From Streptomyces sp. NBC_01116 (GTDB lineage: Bacteria; Actinomycetota; Actinomycetes; Streptomycetales; Streptomycetaceae): DNA of 64,000 bases. The notes under the pieces were generated by a model. That model searched no databases and was not told where the DNA came from. It saw only the letters and a program-made list of their open reading frames with translations. The stretch's first letter is position 1, and every line of letters starts with the position of its first letter. This document shows positions 49,138 to 57,169 of the stretch, in pieces. The translations under genes were made by a program, and so were the position numbers. The DNA lies in the NCBI RefSeq assembly GCF_041435495.1, contig NZ_CP108644.1:3891501-3955500 (forward strand), read 5' to 3'.

Positions 49138-49385
49138 TCGGAGCAACCGACTCCTGCACGTCATCCCAGCAGCGTGACGGCTTCGCGAACCGTCCCCCGG
49201 GACCTGCGTCGGGCAGCGGACTCACGTGACGGCCCTCGTCGTGATCGGTGCACCTTGGCCGGAGCACATGATCGGACGAAGGCCGTCCCGCTGTCCGGCG
49301 AACACCCAGGTGAGAGCCGTGGTTCGAGGCGCGTTTCGGCACGGGCCATGAGGAACAGGCCGACCCGGGTGGGAAAGCGCAGACG

Positions 49386-49925
49386 TCAGGCGACGTCGTT
49401 CACCGGGGCACTGCTGCGTCCATGGCGTCGGCCGCTGAGCTCGGCGTCCAGTGTCTGCTGGGCGTCGCGCATGGCCTCGGCGTACACGGGATCCTGCAAC
49501 CGCTCCCACATCTGACCTTCAGAGAGGTCCTCCACGAGGCTGGTGACCCACCAGATGTTGCCGAAGGGGTCCTTCATGCGTCCTCCTCGCTGTCCGAACG
49601 CGTCATCGGCCGGGGAGGTGACAAGCCGGCCGCCGGCTTCGAGGGCCTGCGAGAACGTCTTGTCCACGTCGGCGACGAACGCGTTCAGCAGACTCGGCAG
49701 GGCGGGCCAGTCGGCATGCCGGTCGAAGGCCATCAGCACGGTGTCGCCGACCCGGATCTCAGCGTGCCCGATCGAGCCGTCCTCGTTCGCCACCCGCGAC
49801 AGTTCCTCGCCGCCGAACACCTGGGTGACGAAGTCGAGGAATCCTCCTGTGTCATCGGTGACCACCCAGGGGGCTACGGTCGTGTAGCCCTGCGGGGCGA
49901 CGTCGGCGTCGGTCTGCTCAGGCAT
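49386..49925 (-). CDS. VOC-family (PhnB/glyoxalase-like) protein
   Basis: 179-residue protein: GYTTVAPWVVTDDTGGFLDFVTQVFGGEELSRVANEDGSIGHAEIRVGDTVLMAFDRH, then DVDKTFSQALEAGGRLVTSPADDAFGQRGGRMKDPFGNIWWVTS. It matches the PhnB-type VOC fold with GHAEIRVGD and the DPFGNIWW end. The C-terminal helix WERLQDPVYAEAMRDAQQTLD is an addition. Metal-dependent chemistry or ligand binding is likely; the substrate is unknown. ATG 49925 follows AAGGGA. Divergent from a gene-free stretch. Confidence 0.85.
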   Translation of the reverse strand: MPEQTDADVAPQGYTTVAPWVVTDDTGGFLDFVTQVFGGEELSRVANEDGSIGHAEIRVGDTVLMAFDRHADWPALPSLLNAFVADVDKTFSQALEAGGRLVTSPADDAFGQRGGRMKDPFGNIWWVTSLVEDLSEGQMWERLQDPVYAEAMRDAQQTLDAELSGRRHGRSSAPVNDVA

Positions 49926-50352
49926 TTCGGTCCCTTCGAAGGCGTCTCTTGCCAGCAACCTAGAGGCCATCTAGGCCAGGGGCGGTCCTCCCATCAACGT
50001 CCGCTCAGCCAGGCGGCTCAGGACCGAGCAGGCCGGCGGAGCCATCACCCGACACGACGTGGGCGGAGTCCTCGGCACCGGCGAGGCGCTCATCCCTCCC
50101 GCCACCCACCACAGGGCCGGCACCGGGCCCTCGCGCGGCGCCTGAAGCTCCGCCCGCCCGAACCGTCCGCGAGCCGACGAGGTCGGATGCCGCCGCGGAG
50201 TACGCGTCGACGCGACCTGGGACCCGCCCCGGGAACCCGGGGCCTGGACCGCTCAGGTGACTCTTGCCTCGACCTCTCCGAACGCCTTCGGTCAAACGAC
50301 AAGGTGAGGTCGTCGCGCCGAGCGATCAGTCCTCAGGGCTGTCCGGTACGCC
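49926..50352. other. 427-bp gap without a supported gene
   Basis: GC-rich, with only frames of wrong-phase composition. One plus-strand frame around 50010-50145 could be a decayed coding remnant, but nothing can be named. No repeat or strong palindrome is seen. Confidence 0.4.
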
Positions 50353-51012
50353 TCACGCACGCTCGGCTTGCGGGCCCGTCGCGTACGCCAGTGGCGGTGC
50401 GATCGCCTGTACGTCCGCCTGCTCCCCCACCCACAGTCCGATGAACAGCGCCGCGGTCGCCTCCAGCAGCCCGGCGCGTTCCAGCCCGCCCCCGGCCACC
50501 GGCTCGCAGCCCACGTCCCGCACCAGTTCGTACACCAGCGTGAGTGCCGCCCCGTCGTCCCCGCAGACCGGAACCGCGAGGGGCCGACCGTCGAAGACCG
50601 GCGGTGTCATCCGCCAGACATCCTCGTGGCAGAGGTTGAACGCCTTGACGACCTGCGCACCCGGTGCCGCCGCCGCCAGTCGGTCCGCCGCCGAGGAGCC
50701 GCCTTCGGTGAGCAGCCGAAAGCCGGGACCGACCGGATTGGCACAGTCGAGCAGGACCTTCCCGGTCAGCGCCGCCCGGAGTTCGTCGACGACCGCTGCC
50801 CCCGCGCCATAGGGCAGCGCGGCCAGGACCACCCCACCGAAGTCCGCCGCCTGCCGCAGGCTCCCGTGGCCCGCGCCGCCCCCGAGGCGCGTCGCGAGCC
50901 GCCGCGCCTTCTGCTCGTCCCGGCCTCCGACGAACACCTCGTGCCCGGCCCGCACCCAGTGCGTGGCCAGTGCGTCAGCCATGTTCCCCGTTCCCAGCAC
51001 ACCGATCCTCAT
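50353..51012 (-). CDS. F420-dependent NADP reductase-like oxidoreductase
   Basis: 219-residue Rossmann protein. MRIGVLGTGNMADALATHWVRAGHEVFVGGRD is the dinucleotide-binding start (GxGxxG as GTGNMA), followed by GVVLAALPYGAGAAVVDEL, LLDCANPVGPGFRLLTEG and VVKAFNLCHEDVWRM, the pattern of F420H2:NADP+ oxidoreductase-like and related small reductases (COG2085). Cofactor F420 is common in Streptomyces. Divergent from an HxlR regulator, its probable controller. Confidence 0.85.
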   Translation of the reverse strand: MRIGVLGTGNMADALATHWVRAGHEVFVGGRDEQKARRLATRLGGGAGHGSLRQAADFGGVVLAALPYGAGAAVVDELRAALTGKVLLDCANPVGPGFRLLTEGGSSAADRLAAAAPGAQVVKAFNLCHEDVWRMTPPVFDGRPLAVPVCGDDGAALTLVYELVRDVGCEPVAGGGLERAGLLEATAALFIGLWVGEQADVQAIAPPLAYATGPQAERA

Positions 51013-51088
51013 CGCTTCGTTCCTCTCTTCCGCCCGTTCCCATCACTTCCGGGCGACACTAGGAAACCGGTCAGGCACCATTCGGTAC

Positions 51089-51439
51089 GTGACGACCGAC
51101 GCCTACCTCGCCGACTGCCGCGCACGCCTCGCCTTCGACCTTCTCTCCAACACCTGGAACCCCGTGCTGATCTGGGTCCTGCGGAACGGCCCCAGGCGCC
51201 CTGGAGAACTCCGCGAGCGCATCGGCGGCATCAGCTCCAAGGTCTTGACCGAGACGCTGCGGCGGCTGGAGTTCAACGGTCTGGTGGAACGACACGCCTA
51301 TGCCGAAGCTCCGCCCCGTGTCGAGTACGAACTCACCGCTCTGGGACGGACGCTGCTCGGTCCGATCGACGCGTTCGGCGCCTGGGCCTTCGAGCACGGC
51401 GATGAGGTCATGGCCGCCCAGGACCGAAACGGCGGGTGA
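51089..51439 (+). CDS. HxlR-family regulator
   Basis: 116-residue winged-helix protein: LADCRARLAFDLLSNTWNPVLIWVLRNGPRRPGELRERIGGISSKVLTETLRRLEFNGLVERHAYAEAPPRVEYELTALGRTLLGPIDAFGAWA, the typical HxlR order. A conserved N-terminal Cys (residue 8) is the redox sensor in some HxlR proteins. GTG 51089 is 76 bp from the divergent reductase start, so both promoters overlap in that gap. Confidence 0.9.
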   Translation: MTTDAYLADCRARLAFDLLSNTWNPVLIWVLRNGPRRPGELRERIGGISSKVLTETLRRLEFNGLVERHAYAEAPPRVEYELTALGRTLLGPIDAFGAWAFEHGDEVMAAQDRNGG

Positions 51440-51848
51440 GTTTCGCCTGCGCCCCCGCTCCGGTCCACGTGCGTCGCCTTCATCGCCGAGAGGTCGAGCG
51501 CCTCCGGCAGGAGCTGCTCCGACCGGCTCGTGCGCTGCCGCGACCCGGCGCGGACCGGTAGGACCCCGACCGGATCGTTCGTCACCGCGCCCCGGTGAAG
51601 CGCGACGTCAACTACCTAAAGAACCGGGAGAAATAACCCCACCCGACCCACCCCCGGCGACCACCTGACGCATCCCAGGGGCCCGTCACCCACACGGGTG
51701 AGGTTTTCCAACTCAGCTCGCTTTCGGGCCGGTTGTCCGGCATATGCTCACGCCAGCAACGACACCCCAACGGACATACGTCGGCCCCCGACCGGGACTG
51801 CAATCCCAACCGAGGGCCTGACCACCAAGGAAGAAAGCCGCTTCCCCG
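51440..51848. other. 409-bp gap with a hairpin near its end
   Basis: No gene supported. An AT-richer patch (ACTACCTAAAGAACCGGGAGAAATAACC in part, 51611-51638) and a CATATGCTCAC hexamer region (51740-51750) may hold promoters. An imperfect hairpin (TCGGCCCCCGACCGGGA / TCCCAACCGAGGGCCTGA, 51781-51821) precedes the next gene. Confidence 0.45.
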
Positions 51849-52967
51849 ATGGATACCCAGCAGAATACTGCCCTCAAGCGCGCCCTGGCAGAGGTTCCCG
51901 GCCCCCTGCCCACCTCCGGCGTGATCCACATCGTCATCCCCCACACCGACCGCTTCACCGTCGTCGGCAACCACCTCGCCCAGCACCCCGACCTCAGCTG
52001 CACCGCCGTCGGCATCGCCGTACGCATCCAGTCACTGCCCCAGGGCGTCGAAGTCAGCATCAAAGCGCTCGCCGCCCACTGCCGGGAAGGCGAGAAACGC
52101 ATCGCCGCCGCCCTGCGCGAACTGGAAACCCTCGGCTACCTGCAACGCCTCCGGCACCGACTGCCCAACGGCCGGGTCATCACCCGCACGGTCTTCTGCA
52201 ACCAGCCCACCGCCCTGCTTCACCCCCGCCCGACCGCGAACCCTCTGCCAACCGCCGTAACAGCCACACTCCAGGCAGAGGCAGAGGCAGAGGCAGAGGC
52301 ACCGGGACCGGCACCGGCACCGGCACCGGCACCGGCCGAAGTGTCCACCTCCGCTCCGGCCCCGGGCCCCGGGCCGCGTATGCCCGCAGCGGACCTGCCC
52401 GAGGCGGACCTGCCCGGACCTCCGCCCGTACCGCCGCCGCCCTCCCCCGTAACGCCCCCGCCCCCGCCCCCACTCTTCGTACCGCTGGTCCCGCCCCCGA
52501 CCGCACCCAAGCCACCGCCCCCGCCTCTCCCCCAGCCGGACGAACCCACCCCGGAACTCGACCGCGCCGCCACCGCACTCCTCAGCGACCTACGCCGCCA
52601 GGCACCGGAGTTGACCCTCTCCGAAGCCGACATCCGCCACCTGGCCCCCGGCGTCGCGGCCTGGCTCGAACGGGCCGCCCACCCCGACGCCATCCGCCGC
52701 GCCCTCACCACCGACCTGCCCCACCCCCTCAGGCGTCCCGCCCTGCTCCTCAAACACCGGCTCACCGCCCTCCTGCCCCCACCGCTCCCCGGGGCCCAGG
52801 ACCTCACCGCCCCCACCCGGCCCCGCATCACCATGACGCCCTTCCAGACCTGCGACGCCTGCGACCGCGCCTTCCGCTCCCCCACCCCCGGCCACTGCCG
52901 CGACTGCCGCGAACACCGCACGCAGCACACACACCGAAGCGAAGACGCACGAACTGCCGCCGCCTGA
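51849..52967 (+). CDS. HTH protein with Pro-rich linker and zinc-finger tail
   Basis: 372 residues in three parts. The N-terminal 130 residues are a winged-HTH replication/transcription-type domain (DRFTVVGNHLAQHPDLSCTAVGIAVRIQSLPQGVEVSIKALAAHCREGEKRIAAALRELETLGYLQRLRHRLPNGRV). A disordered linker of AEAEAE, PAPAPA and PPPP runs follows (about 135-235). The C-terminal part has a helical domain (LSEADIRHLAPGVAAWLERAAHPDAIRRALTTDLP) and a CxxC...CxxC finger, CDACDRAFRSPTPGHCRDC. Several Streptomyces carry such genes; the role is unknown. Confidence 0.78.
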   Translation: MDTQQNTALKRALAEVPGPLPTSGVIHIVIPHTDRFTVVGNHLAQHPDLSCTAVGIAVRIQSLPQGVEVSIKALAAHCREGEKRIAAALRELETLGYLQRLRHRLPNGRVITRTVFCNQPTALLHPRPTANPLPTAVTATLQAEAEAEAEAPGPAPAPAPAPAEVSTSAPAPGPGPRMPAADLPEADLPGPPPVPPPPSPVTPPPPPPLFVPLVPPPTAPKPPPPPLPQPDEPTPELDRAATALLSDLRRQAPELTLSEADIRHLAPGVAAWLERAAHPDAIRRALTTDLPHPLRRPALLLKHRLTALLPPPLPGAQDLTAPTRPRITMTPFQTCDACDRAFRSPTPGHCRDCREHRTQHTHRSEDARTAAA

Positions 52968-53225
52968 CGTGGCGAGCGCGGCCGCACGGACAGCACGGCC
53001 GCATGGCTTTCGTCACAGCGAAAAGACGGAATCCGAGGGCAACTGCGCGCTTTGGTGACGTCTGTCCGCTCCGGGTGACGCCGCCCCTCCCTCGGGCCCG
53101 GAATAATGCCCCGACCCCCCTCACATGATCCCCATACGATCGGCACAGGTCGCCCGCGTGATCGTTCCGCCGTGGCAGCCGCCCCACAACGTTCTCCGCC
53201 GTTCGGACCCGACCCAAGGGATCAT
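52968..53225. other. gap before the LAXTG protein gene
   Basis: 258 bp with no supported ORF. GTCACATG-free, GC-rich promoter region; AAGGGA just before the GTG at 53226 serves as ribosome site. Confidence 0.35.
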
Positions 53226-54545
53226 GTGAAGATTCGCCGCGCTCTCGCCACCGCCGTCGCCGCCGCCGTGACCGCCCCCGTCATGCTGCTCTCCGTCACC
53301 CCCGCGTTCGCCGACACGAAGCCGGTGGCGCAGACGGAGAACAAGTCGAGCAAGCCCACCATCAAGGAACTGGAGGCGGCCGCCGCCGAGGCGCAGAAGG
53401 CGTACGACCAGGCCGTCCTCGCGAAGGCGGACGCCCTGCTGGTGCTGAAGGAGACGCTCGACGCCCTCGACACCACCCACCCCCTGGCGGTCGCCGCCGC
53501 GGCGGCCGAGCAGGCCGCCAAGGACGCCGCCACCGCGAAGACCACCGCCGACCAGGCCGTGACCGCCGCGAAGGCCGCCCTCGAAGCCCTGACCGAGGAA
53601 GCCACGGAGAAGGAGAAGGCCGACGCGGAAGCCGCGGTCGCAGCGGCCGAGGCGACCGCGGCGACGGCTGCCACCGCCAAGACCGCCGCCGACACCAAGG
53701 CCGCCGAGGCCGATGAGGCACGCGACGACGCCCGCGTCGCGGCGGCCCGCGCCTACGGCGTGTTCGGCAAGGCCGTGGACGACGCGCTCGCCGCGAAGAT
53801 CGCCGCCGACGCGGCGCTGGCCCAGGCCAAGAAGGAGGCGGAGGAGGAGGAGGAGGGCGAGGACTGCGAGCCCGAGCAGGGCCTCACCGCCGAGGTGACC
53901 GGCCTGCCGACCAAGCTCGTCGCCGGGACGACCACCGCCTTCTCCATCCGGGTGACCAACGGCTCCGACCGGCAGATGGACGAGATCGTCGCCTACACCG
54001 GAGTCCACGCGACCGACAAGTCCGGTCTCAACGACACGGGCAAGTTCTTCCGCCTCCAGTGGTCCTCCGAGTCGTCCCCGAAGTGGAAGAACGTCGAGCA
54101 CGACTACATCGACGCCGTCGGCGCGCTGAAGCCCGGTGCCCGGACCGACCTGAAGATGCGTCTCACCCTCGACAAGGCCACCCCGGCCGGCAACGGTGTC
54201 GCCTTCATCGCGGCCGACTTCTACAACGAGGACGGCTCCTGCGGCGGGACGCCCGGCGCGGACATGTACGAGTTCGACGTGAAGGCCGCCGGCAGCAAGC
54301 CCGGCAAGGCCGAGGACGCCAAGCCCAAGCCCAAGCCCTCCACGACCACGGGGTCCGGCGGCAACGGCTCCGGCCACCAGCCGCAGGGCTCGACGTCGGG
54401 CACCCCGGCGAGCAACGGCAGCCTCGCCGCCACGGGTTCGTCCTCCGCCACCACCTCGATCGCCCTCGCGGGCGGCGCGGCCGTGCTGCTCGGCGCGGCG
54501 GCGGTGTTCGTCGTCCGTCGCCGGAAGACCGGTTCCGACGCCTGA
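53226..54545 (+). CDS. sortase-anchored (LAXTG) surface protein
   Basis: 439-residue exported wall protein. Signal peptide about residues 1-31 (ending FADTKP), then a 170-residue Ala/Glu/Lys-rich coiled coil (ELEAAAAEAQKAYDQAV... KTAADTKAAEADEARD), an acidic run EEEEEGED, an Ig-like domain (GLTAEVTGLPTKLVAGTTTAFSIRVTNGSDRQM to FIAADFYNEDGSCGG), a Gly/Ser linker and the sorting signal LAATG followed by a hydrophobic helix and RRRK. LAxTG is the motif of class E sortases in Streptomyces. No sortase gene is in the window. Confidence 0.9.
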   Translation: MKIRRALATAVAAAVTAPVMLLSVTPAFADTKPVAQTENKSSKPTIKELEAAAAEAQKAYDQAVLAKADALLVLKETLDALDTTHPLAVAAAAAEQAAKDAATAKTTADQAVTAAKAALEALTEEATEKEKADAEAAVAAAEATAATAATAKTAADTKAAEADEARDDARVAAARAYGVFGKAVDDALAAKIAADAALAQAKKEAEEEEEGEDCEPEQGLTAEVTGLPTKLVAGTTTAFSIRVTNGSDRQMDEIVAYTGVHATDKSGLNDTGKFFRLQWSSESSPKWKNVEHDYIDAVGALKPGARTDLKMRLTLDKATPAGNGVAFIAADFYNEDGSCGGTPGADMYEFDVKAAGSKPGKAEDAKPKPKPSTTTGSGGNGSGHQPQGSTSGTPASNGSLAATGSSSATTSIALAGGAAVLLGAAAVFVVRRRKTGSDA

Positions 54546-54565
54546 CGGTGACGCACCGTAGGTAA

Positions 54566-54608
54566 GCGAAGGGGGCGGTGGGCCGATGCGGCCCGCCGCC
54601 CCCTTCGC
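54566..54608. terminator. bidirectional hairpin terminator
   Basis: Arms GCGAAGGGGGCGG (54566-54578) and CCGCCCCCTTCGC (54596-54608) pair perfectly, with further pairs GGGCC/GGCCC inside. It separates the convergent LAXTG and GlxA-type genes. Confidence 0.8.
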
Positions 54609-54617
54609 GCTGCGCTC

Positions 54618-55649
54618 TCAGCCCGTACGGGAGGTCCGGAACCTGCGCCGGTATTCCGTCGGGGTCGCGTTCAGCCGCCGCCGGAAAGCCCGTACCAGGG
54701 TGTCCACCGTGCCGAACCCGCAGACGGACGCGATCCGTTCGAGGGTGGCGTCGGAGGACTCCAGTTCGTTGCGCGCCTTCTCCACCCGGACCGACTCGAT
54801 GTAGGCGTACGGAGTCGTGTTCAGCTCGGTCCTGAAGATCCGGGTGAGGTGGCGGTCGCTGACATGCGCGTACGCCGCGAGGTCGACGACGGTGAGCCGG
54901 CTGCCGAGGTTGCGCAGGATGTGGTGGCGCAGGTCCTCGATGCGCCGCGTCGCCGAGATCTGCTCCAGCGGAACGCTGAACTGGCTCTGGCCGCTCGGCC
55001 GCTTCAGGTACATCACGAGCTGGCGGGCGACCCGCAGGGCGACGGCCTCACCGAGGTCGTCGGCGACCAGGGCGAGTGACAGGTCGAGACAGGCGCTGAT
55101 CCCGGCCCCGGTCCAGGTGTCGCCCTCGCGGATGAAGATCGGATCGGCGTCGACCTCGATCTCCGGGTGAGACTCCGCGAGTTGCCGTGCGGTCGACCAG
55201 TGGGTGGTGGCGCGCCGGCCGTCGAGCAGCCCGGCGGCGGCCAGCAGATGCGCCCCGACGCAGACGGAGGCGACCCGCCGGCTCCGCCCGGCGAGTTCCT
55301 TGACCCGCTCCACCACCACGGGGTCGACGAGCGCGTGCACCCGCCGCTCGCTGTCGACCTCCACCGAGCCGGGCACGATGAGGGTGTCGATGCCCCGCCC
55401 GGCGGCCTCCCGGAAGGTGAGGTCCGGGAGGACGCGGACCCCGGCGCCGGTGGTGACGGGGTCCATGGACTCGGCGGCCAGGACGACCTCGTATCCGTCC
55501 GCGTCGTCGGCTTCGCGCCGGGCGAGCGAGAACACCTCCGGCGGACCGGTGACGTCGAGCAGGTCGACGCCCTCGAAGAGGACGATGACGACGAGGCGCC
55601 CGACCGTGTCCATGCCCTTGCCCTTGCCCTTGCCCTTGCCCTCGCCCAT
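54618..55649 (-). CDS. GlxA-family regulator (DJ-1/PfpI plus AraC HTH)
   Basis: About 343 residues. The DJ-1/PfpI-like domain reads VVIVLFEGVDLLDVTGPPEVFSLA, LIVPGS and VCVGAHLLAAAGLLDGRRATTHW (the Cys elbow), and the AraC domain has LTVVDLAAYAHVSDRHLTRIFRTELNTTPYAYIESVRVEKARNELESSDATLERIASVCGFGTVDTLVRAFRRRLNATPTEYR. The start ATG 55649 has GGAGG with 7-nt spacing and gives an N-terminus MGEGKGKGKGKG encoded by a GGGCAA hexanucleotide repeat; ATG 55613 is the alternative. Divergent from the isochorismatase it probably regulates. Confidence 0.88.
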   Translation of the reverse strand: MGEGKGKGKGKGMDTVGRLVVIVLFEGVDLLDVTGPPEVFSLARREADDADGYEVVLAAESMDPVTTGAGVRVLPDLTFREAAGRGIDTLIVPGSVEVDSERRVHALVDPVVVERVKELAGRSRRVASVCVGAHLLAAAGLLDGRRATTHWSTARQLAESHPEIEVDADPIFIREGDTWTGAGISACLDLSLALVADDLGEAVALRVARQLVMYLKRPSGQSQFSVPLEQISATRRIEDLRHHILRNLGSRLTVVDLAAYAHVSDRHLTRIFRTELNTTPYAYIESVRVEKARNELESSDATLERIASVCGFGTVDTLVRAFRRRLNATPTEYRRRFRTSRTG

Positions 55650-55839
55650 GCCCTTGCCTCCGTGCCCGGCCTCCCTGATCAGCCGTACGTCCCGGGGCGG
55701 GCTGCCGTCCCGGAGGCGCATGTCTGTATCTGCATGTTAGACGTCATTGCGGACATCCCTGCCGGACCCTAGCGTCGGAAGCGGCTCGCCACCCGAGCGC
55801 ATCCCTCCCCGACCTACGACACCCCGAGGCGGTACACCC

Positions 55840-56424
55840 ATGTCCCGAACCACCCTGCGCGAACTCAACGGCTTCGACGCGACCCCGGCCGCGCTCGCCG
55901 GCTCCACGCTGATCCTGGTCGACTACCAGAACACCTACACCCGCGGCGTGATGGAACTCGACGGCTGGCAGGACGCGCTGGACGCCGCCGCGCGCCTGCT
56001 GGACCGGGCCCGGGAGGCGGGGACCCGGGTCGTCCACGTCATCAACGACGGCGGTGAGGGCACTCCGTACGACATCCGGGCCGAGATCGGGCAGATCCAT
56101 CCGGCCCTCGCCCCGGTCGACGGCGAGACCGTCGTCGTCAAGAAGGCTCCGGACTCCTTCCACGGCACCGACCTGGGCGCGCACGTCCCGGAGGGCGGGG
56201 ACGTGATCATCGCGGGGTGGATGACCCATATGTGCGTGGCGTTCACGGCCCAGGGCGCGTTCCTGCGCGGCAACCGCCCGACGGTCGTCGCCGACGCCTG
56301 CGCGACCCGGTCCCTGCCGGTCGCCGGGACCGACCTCGACGCCCGCCAGGTGCACCACGCCGCCCTGGCCACCATCGGTGACCTGTACGGGGTGGTCGTC
56401 CCGACGGTGGAGTCGCTGCGGTAG
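55840..56424 (+). CDS. isochorismatase-family hydrolase
   Basis: 194-residue cysteine hydrolase. The catalytic triad is visible: Asp in LILVDYQNTYTRG, Lys in VVVKKAPDSFHGTDL, and Cys in GWMTHMCVAFTAQGAF. It belongs to the isochorismatase/nicotinamidase-like group; GlxA-type regulators are often divergent from such genes. The substrate is unknown. ATG 55840 follows GAGGCGG. The C-terminus ends VVVPTVESLR, typical of the group. Confidence 0.9.
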   Translation: MSRTTLRELNGFDATPAALAGSTLILVDYQNTYTRGVMELDGWQDALDAAARLLDRAREAGTRVVHVINDGGEGTPYDIRAEIGQIHPALAPVDGETVVVKKAPDSFHGTDLGAHVPEGGDVIIAGWMTHMCVAFTAQGAFLRGNRPTVVADACATRSLPVAGTDLDARQVHHAALATIGDLYGVVVPTVESLR

Positions 56425-56545
56425 CCGGGGAGAGGGCCCGGGGGGAGGAGGCGGGGGGAGAAGGCGGCTCCGGGCCGGGAAATCCCCGCGCGCACGCTCC
56501 GTACCGCGTGATACACCTCCCTGCCATGACTGACCTGGTGACGCC

Positions 56546-57049
56546 ATGACCGACCTGGTGACGGAGCGGCTCGTCCTGCACCCGATATCCGTGGCCGAGG
56601 CCGAACGGATGGTGGCGGGCGGGCCGGCCGCCGACGCGGCCTGGGAGCCGGGATTCCCGACCGAGGACGATGTGTCCGTGGCCCGGCGCTTTCTGGAGCG
56701 CTGCTCGGCCACGGGCGATCCCCGGCCGTTCGGCCCGTACGCGATCCGCCGCCGCTCGGACCACCGGGTGATCGGCGGCGTGGATTTCCACGCCCCTCCG
56801 GACGAACACGGCCACGTCACGATCGGCTACGGCGTCGTCCCGTCCGCCCAGGGCAGGGGCTACGCCTCGGAAGCCCTCCGCGCCCTGCTGTCGTTCGCCC
56901 GGGCGGGCGGCGTCGTCTCGGTGAAGGGCGACGCCGACCACGACAACGTCGCGTCCCAGCGCGTGATGACGGCGGCGGGAATGCTTCCGGTCGGGGAGGA
57001 CGAACGCGTGAAGTACTTCGCCGTCACGTGGACCGATACGGCGGAGTGA
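56546..57049 (+). CDS. GNAT-family acetyltransferase (RimJ-like)
   Basis: 167-residue acetyltransferase: LVTERLVLHPISVAEAERMVAGG start of the RimJ/RimL type, VIGGVDFHAPPDEHGHVTIGYGVVPSAQGRGYASEALRALLSFA with acetyl-CoA motif QGRGYA, and NVASQRVMTAAGM. The substrate is unknown. A near-copy of the first 20 bases (CCATGACYGACCTGGTGAC) lies directly upstream, creating a 7-codon ORF whose TGA overlaps this ATG. Confidence 0.88.
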   Translation: MTDLVTERLVLHPISVAEAERMVAGGPAADAAWEPGFPTEDDVSVARRFLERCSATGDPRPFGPYAIRRRSDHRVIGGVDFHAPPDEHGHVTIGYGVVPSAQGRGYASEALRALLSFARAGGVVSVKGDADHDNVASQRVMTAAGMLPVGEDERVKYFAVTWTDTAE

Positions 57050-57169
57050 ACCCGGCCCGGCCCGGCCCGGCCCCGAGGCTCAGCCGTTCCGAACCTCCGG
57101 CGCTCGGGCGATCCACCGCCCCGCCGCCCCGCCGCCCGCCGCTCCGTTCCGTCGTTCCGTCGTGGCCCG

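Noticed and set aside
48893..49342. 149-codon minus-strand frame after the ATPase gene
   Set aside because: Basic low-complexity composition, no ribosome site, no recognisable family; treated as chance.
51698..53128. 476-codon frame overlapping the HTH protein gene
   Set aside because: Pro/Arg/His-rich shifted reading of the Pro-rich linker; the 51849 frame has a complete HTH and a zinc-finger motif.
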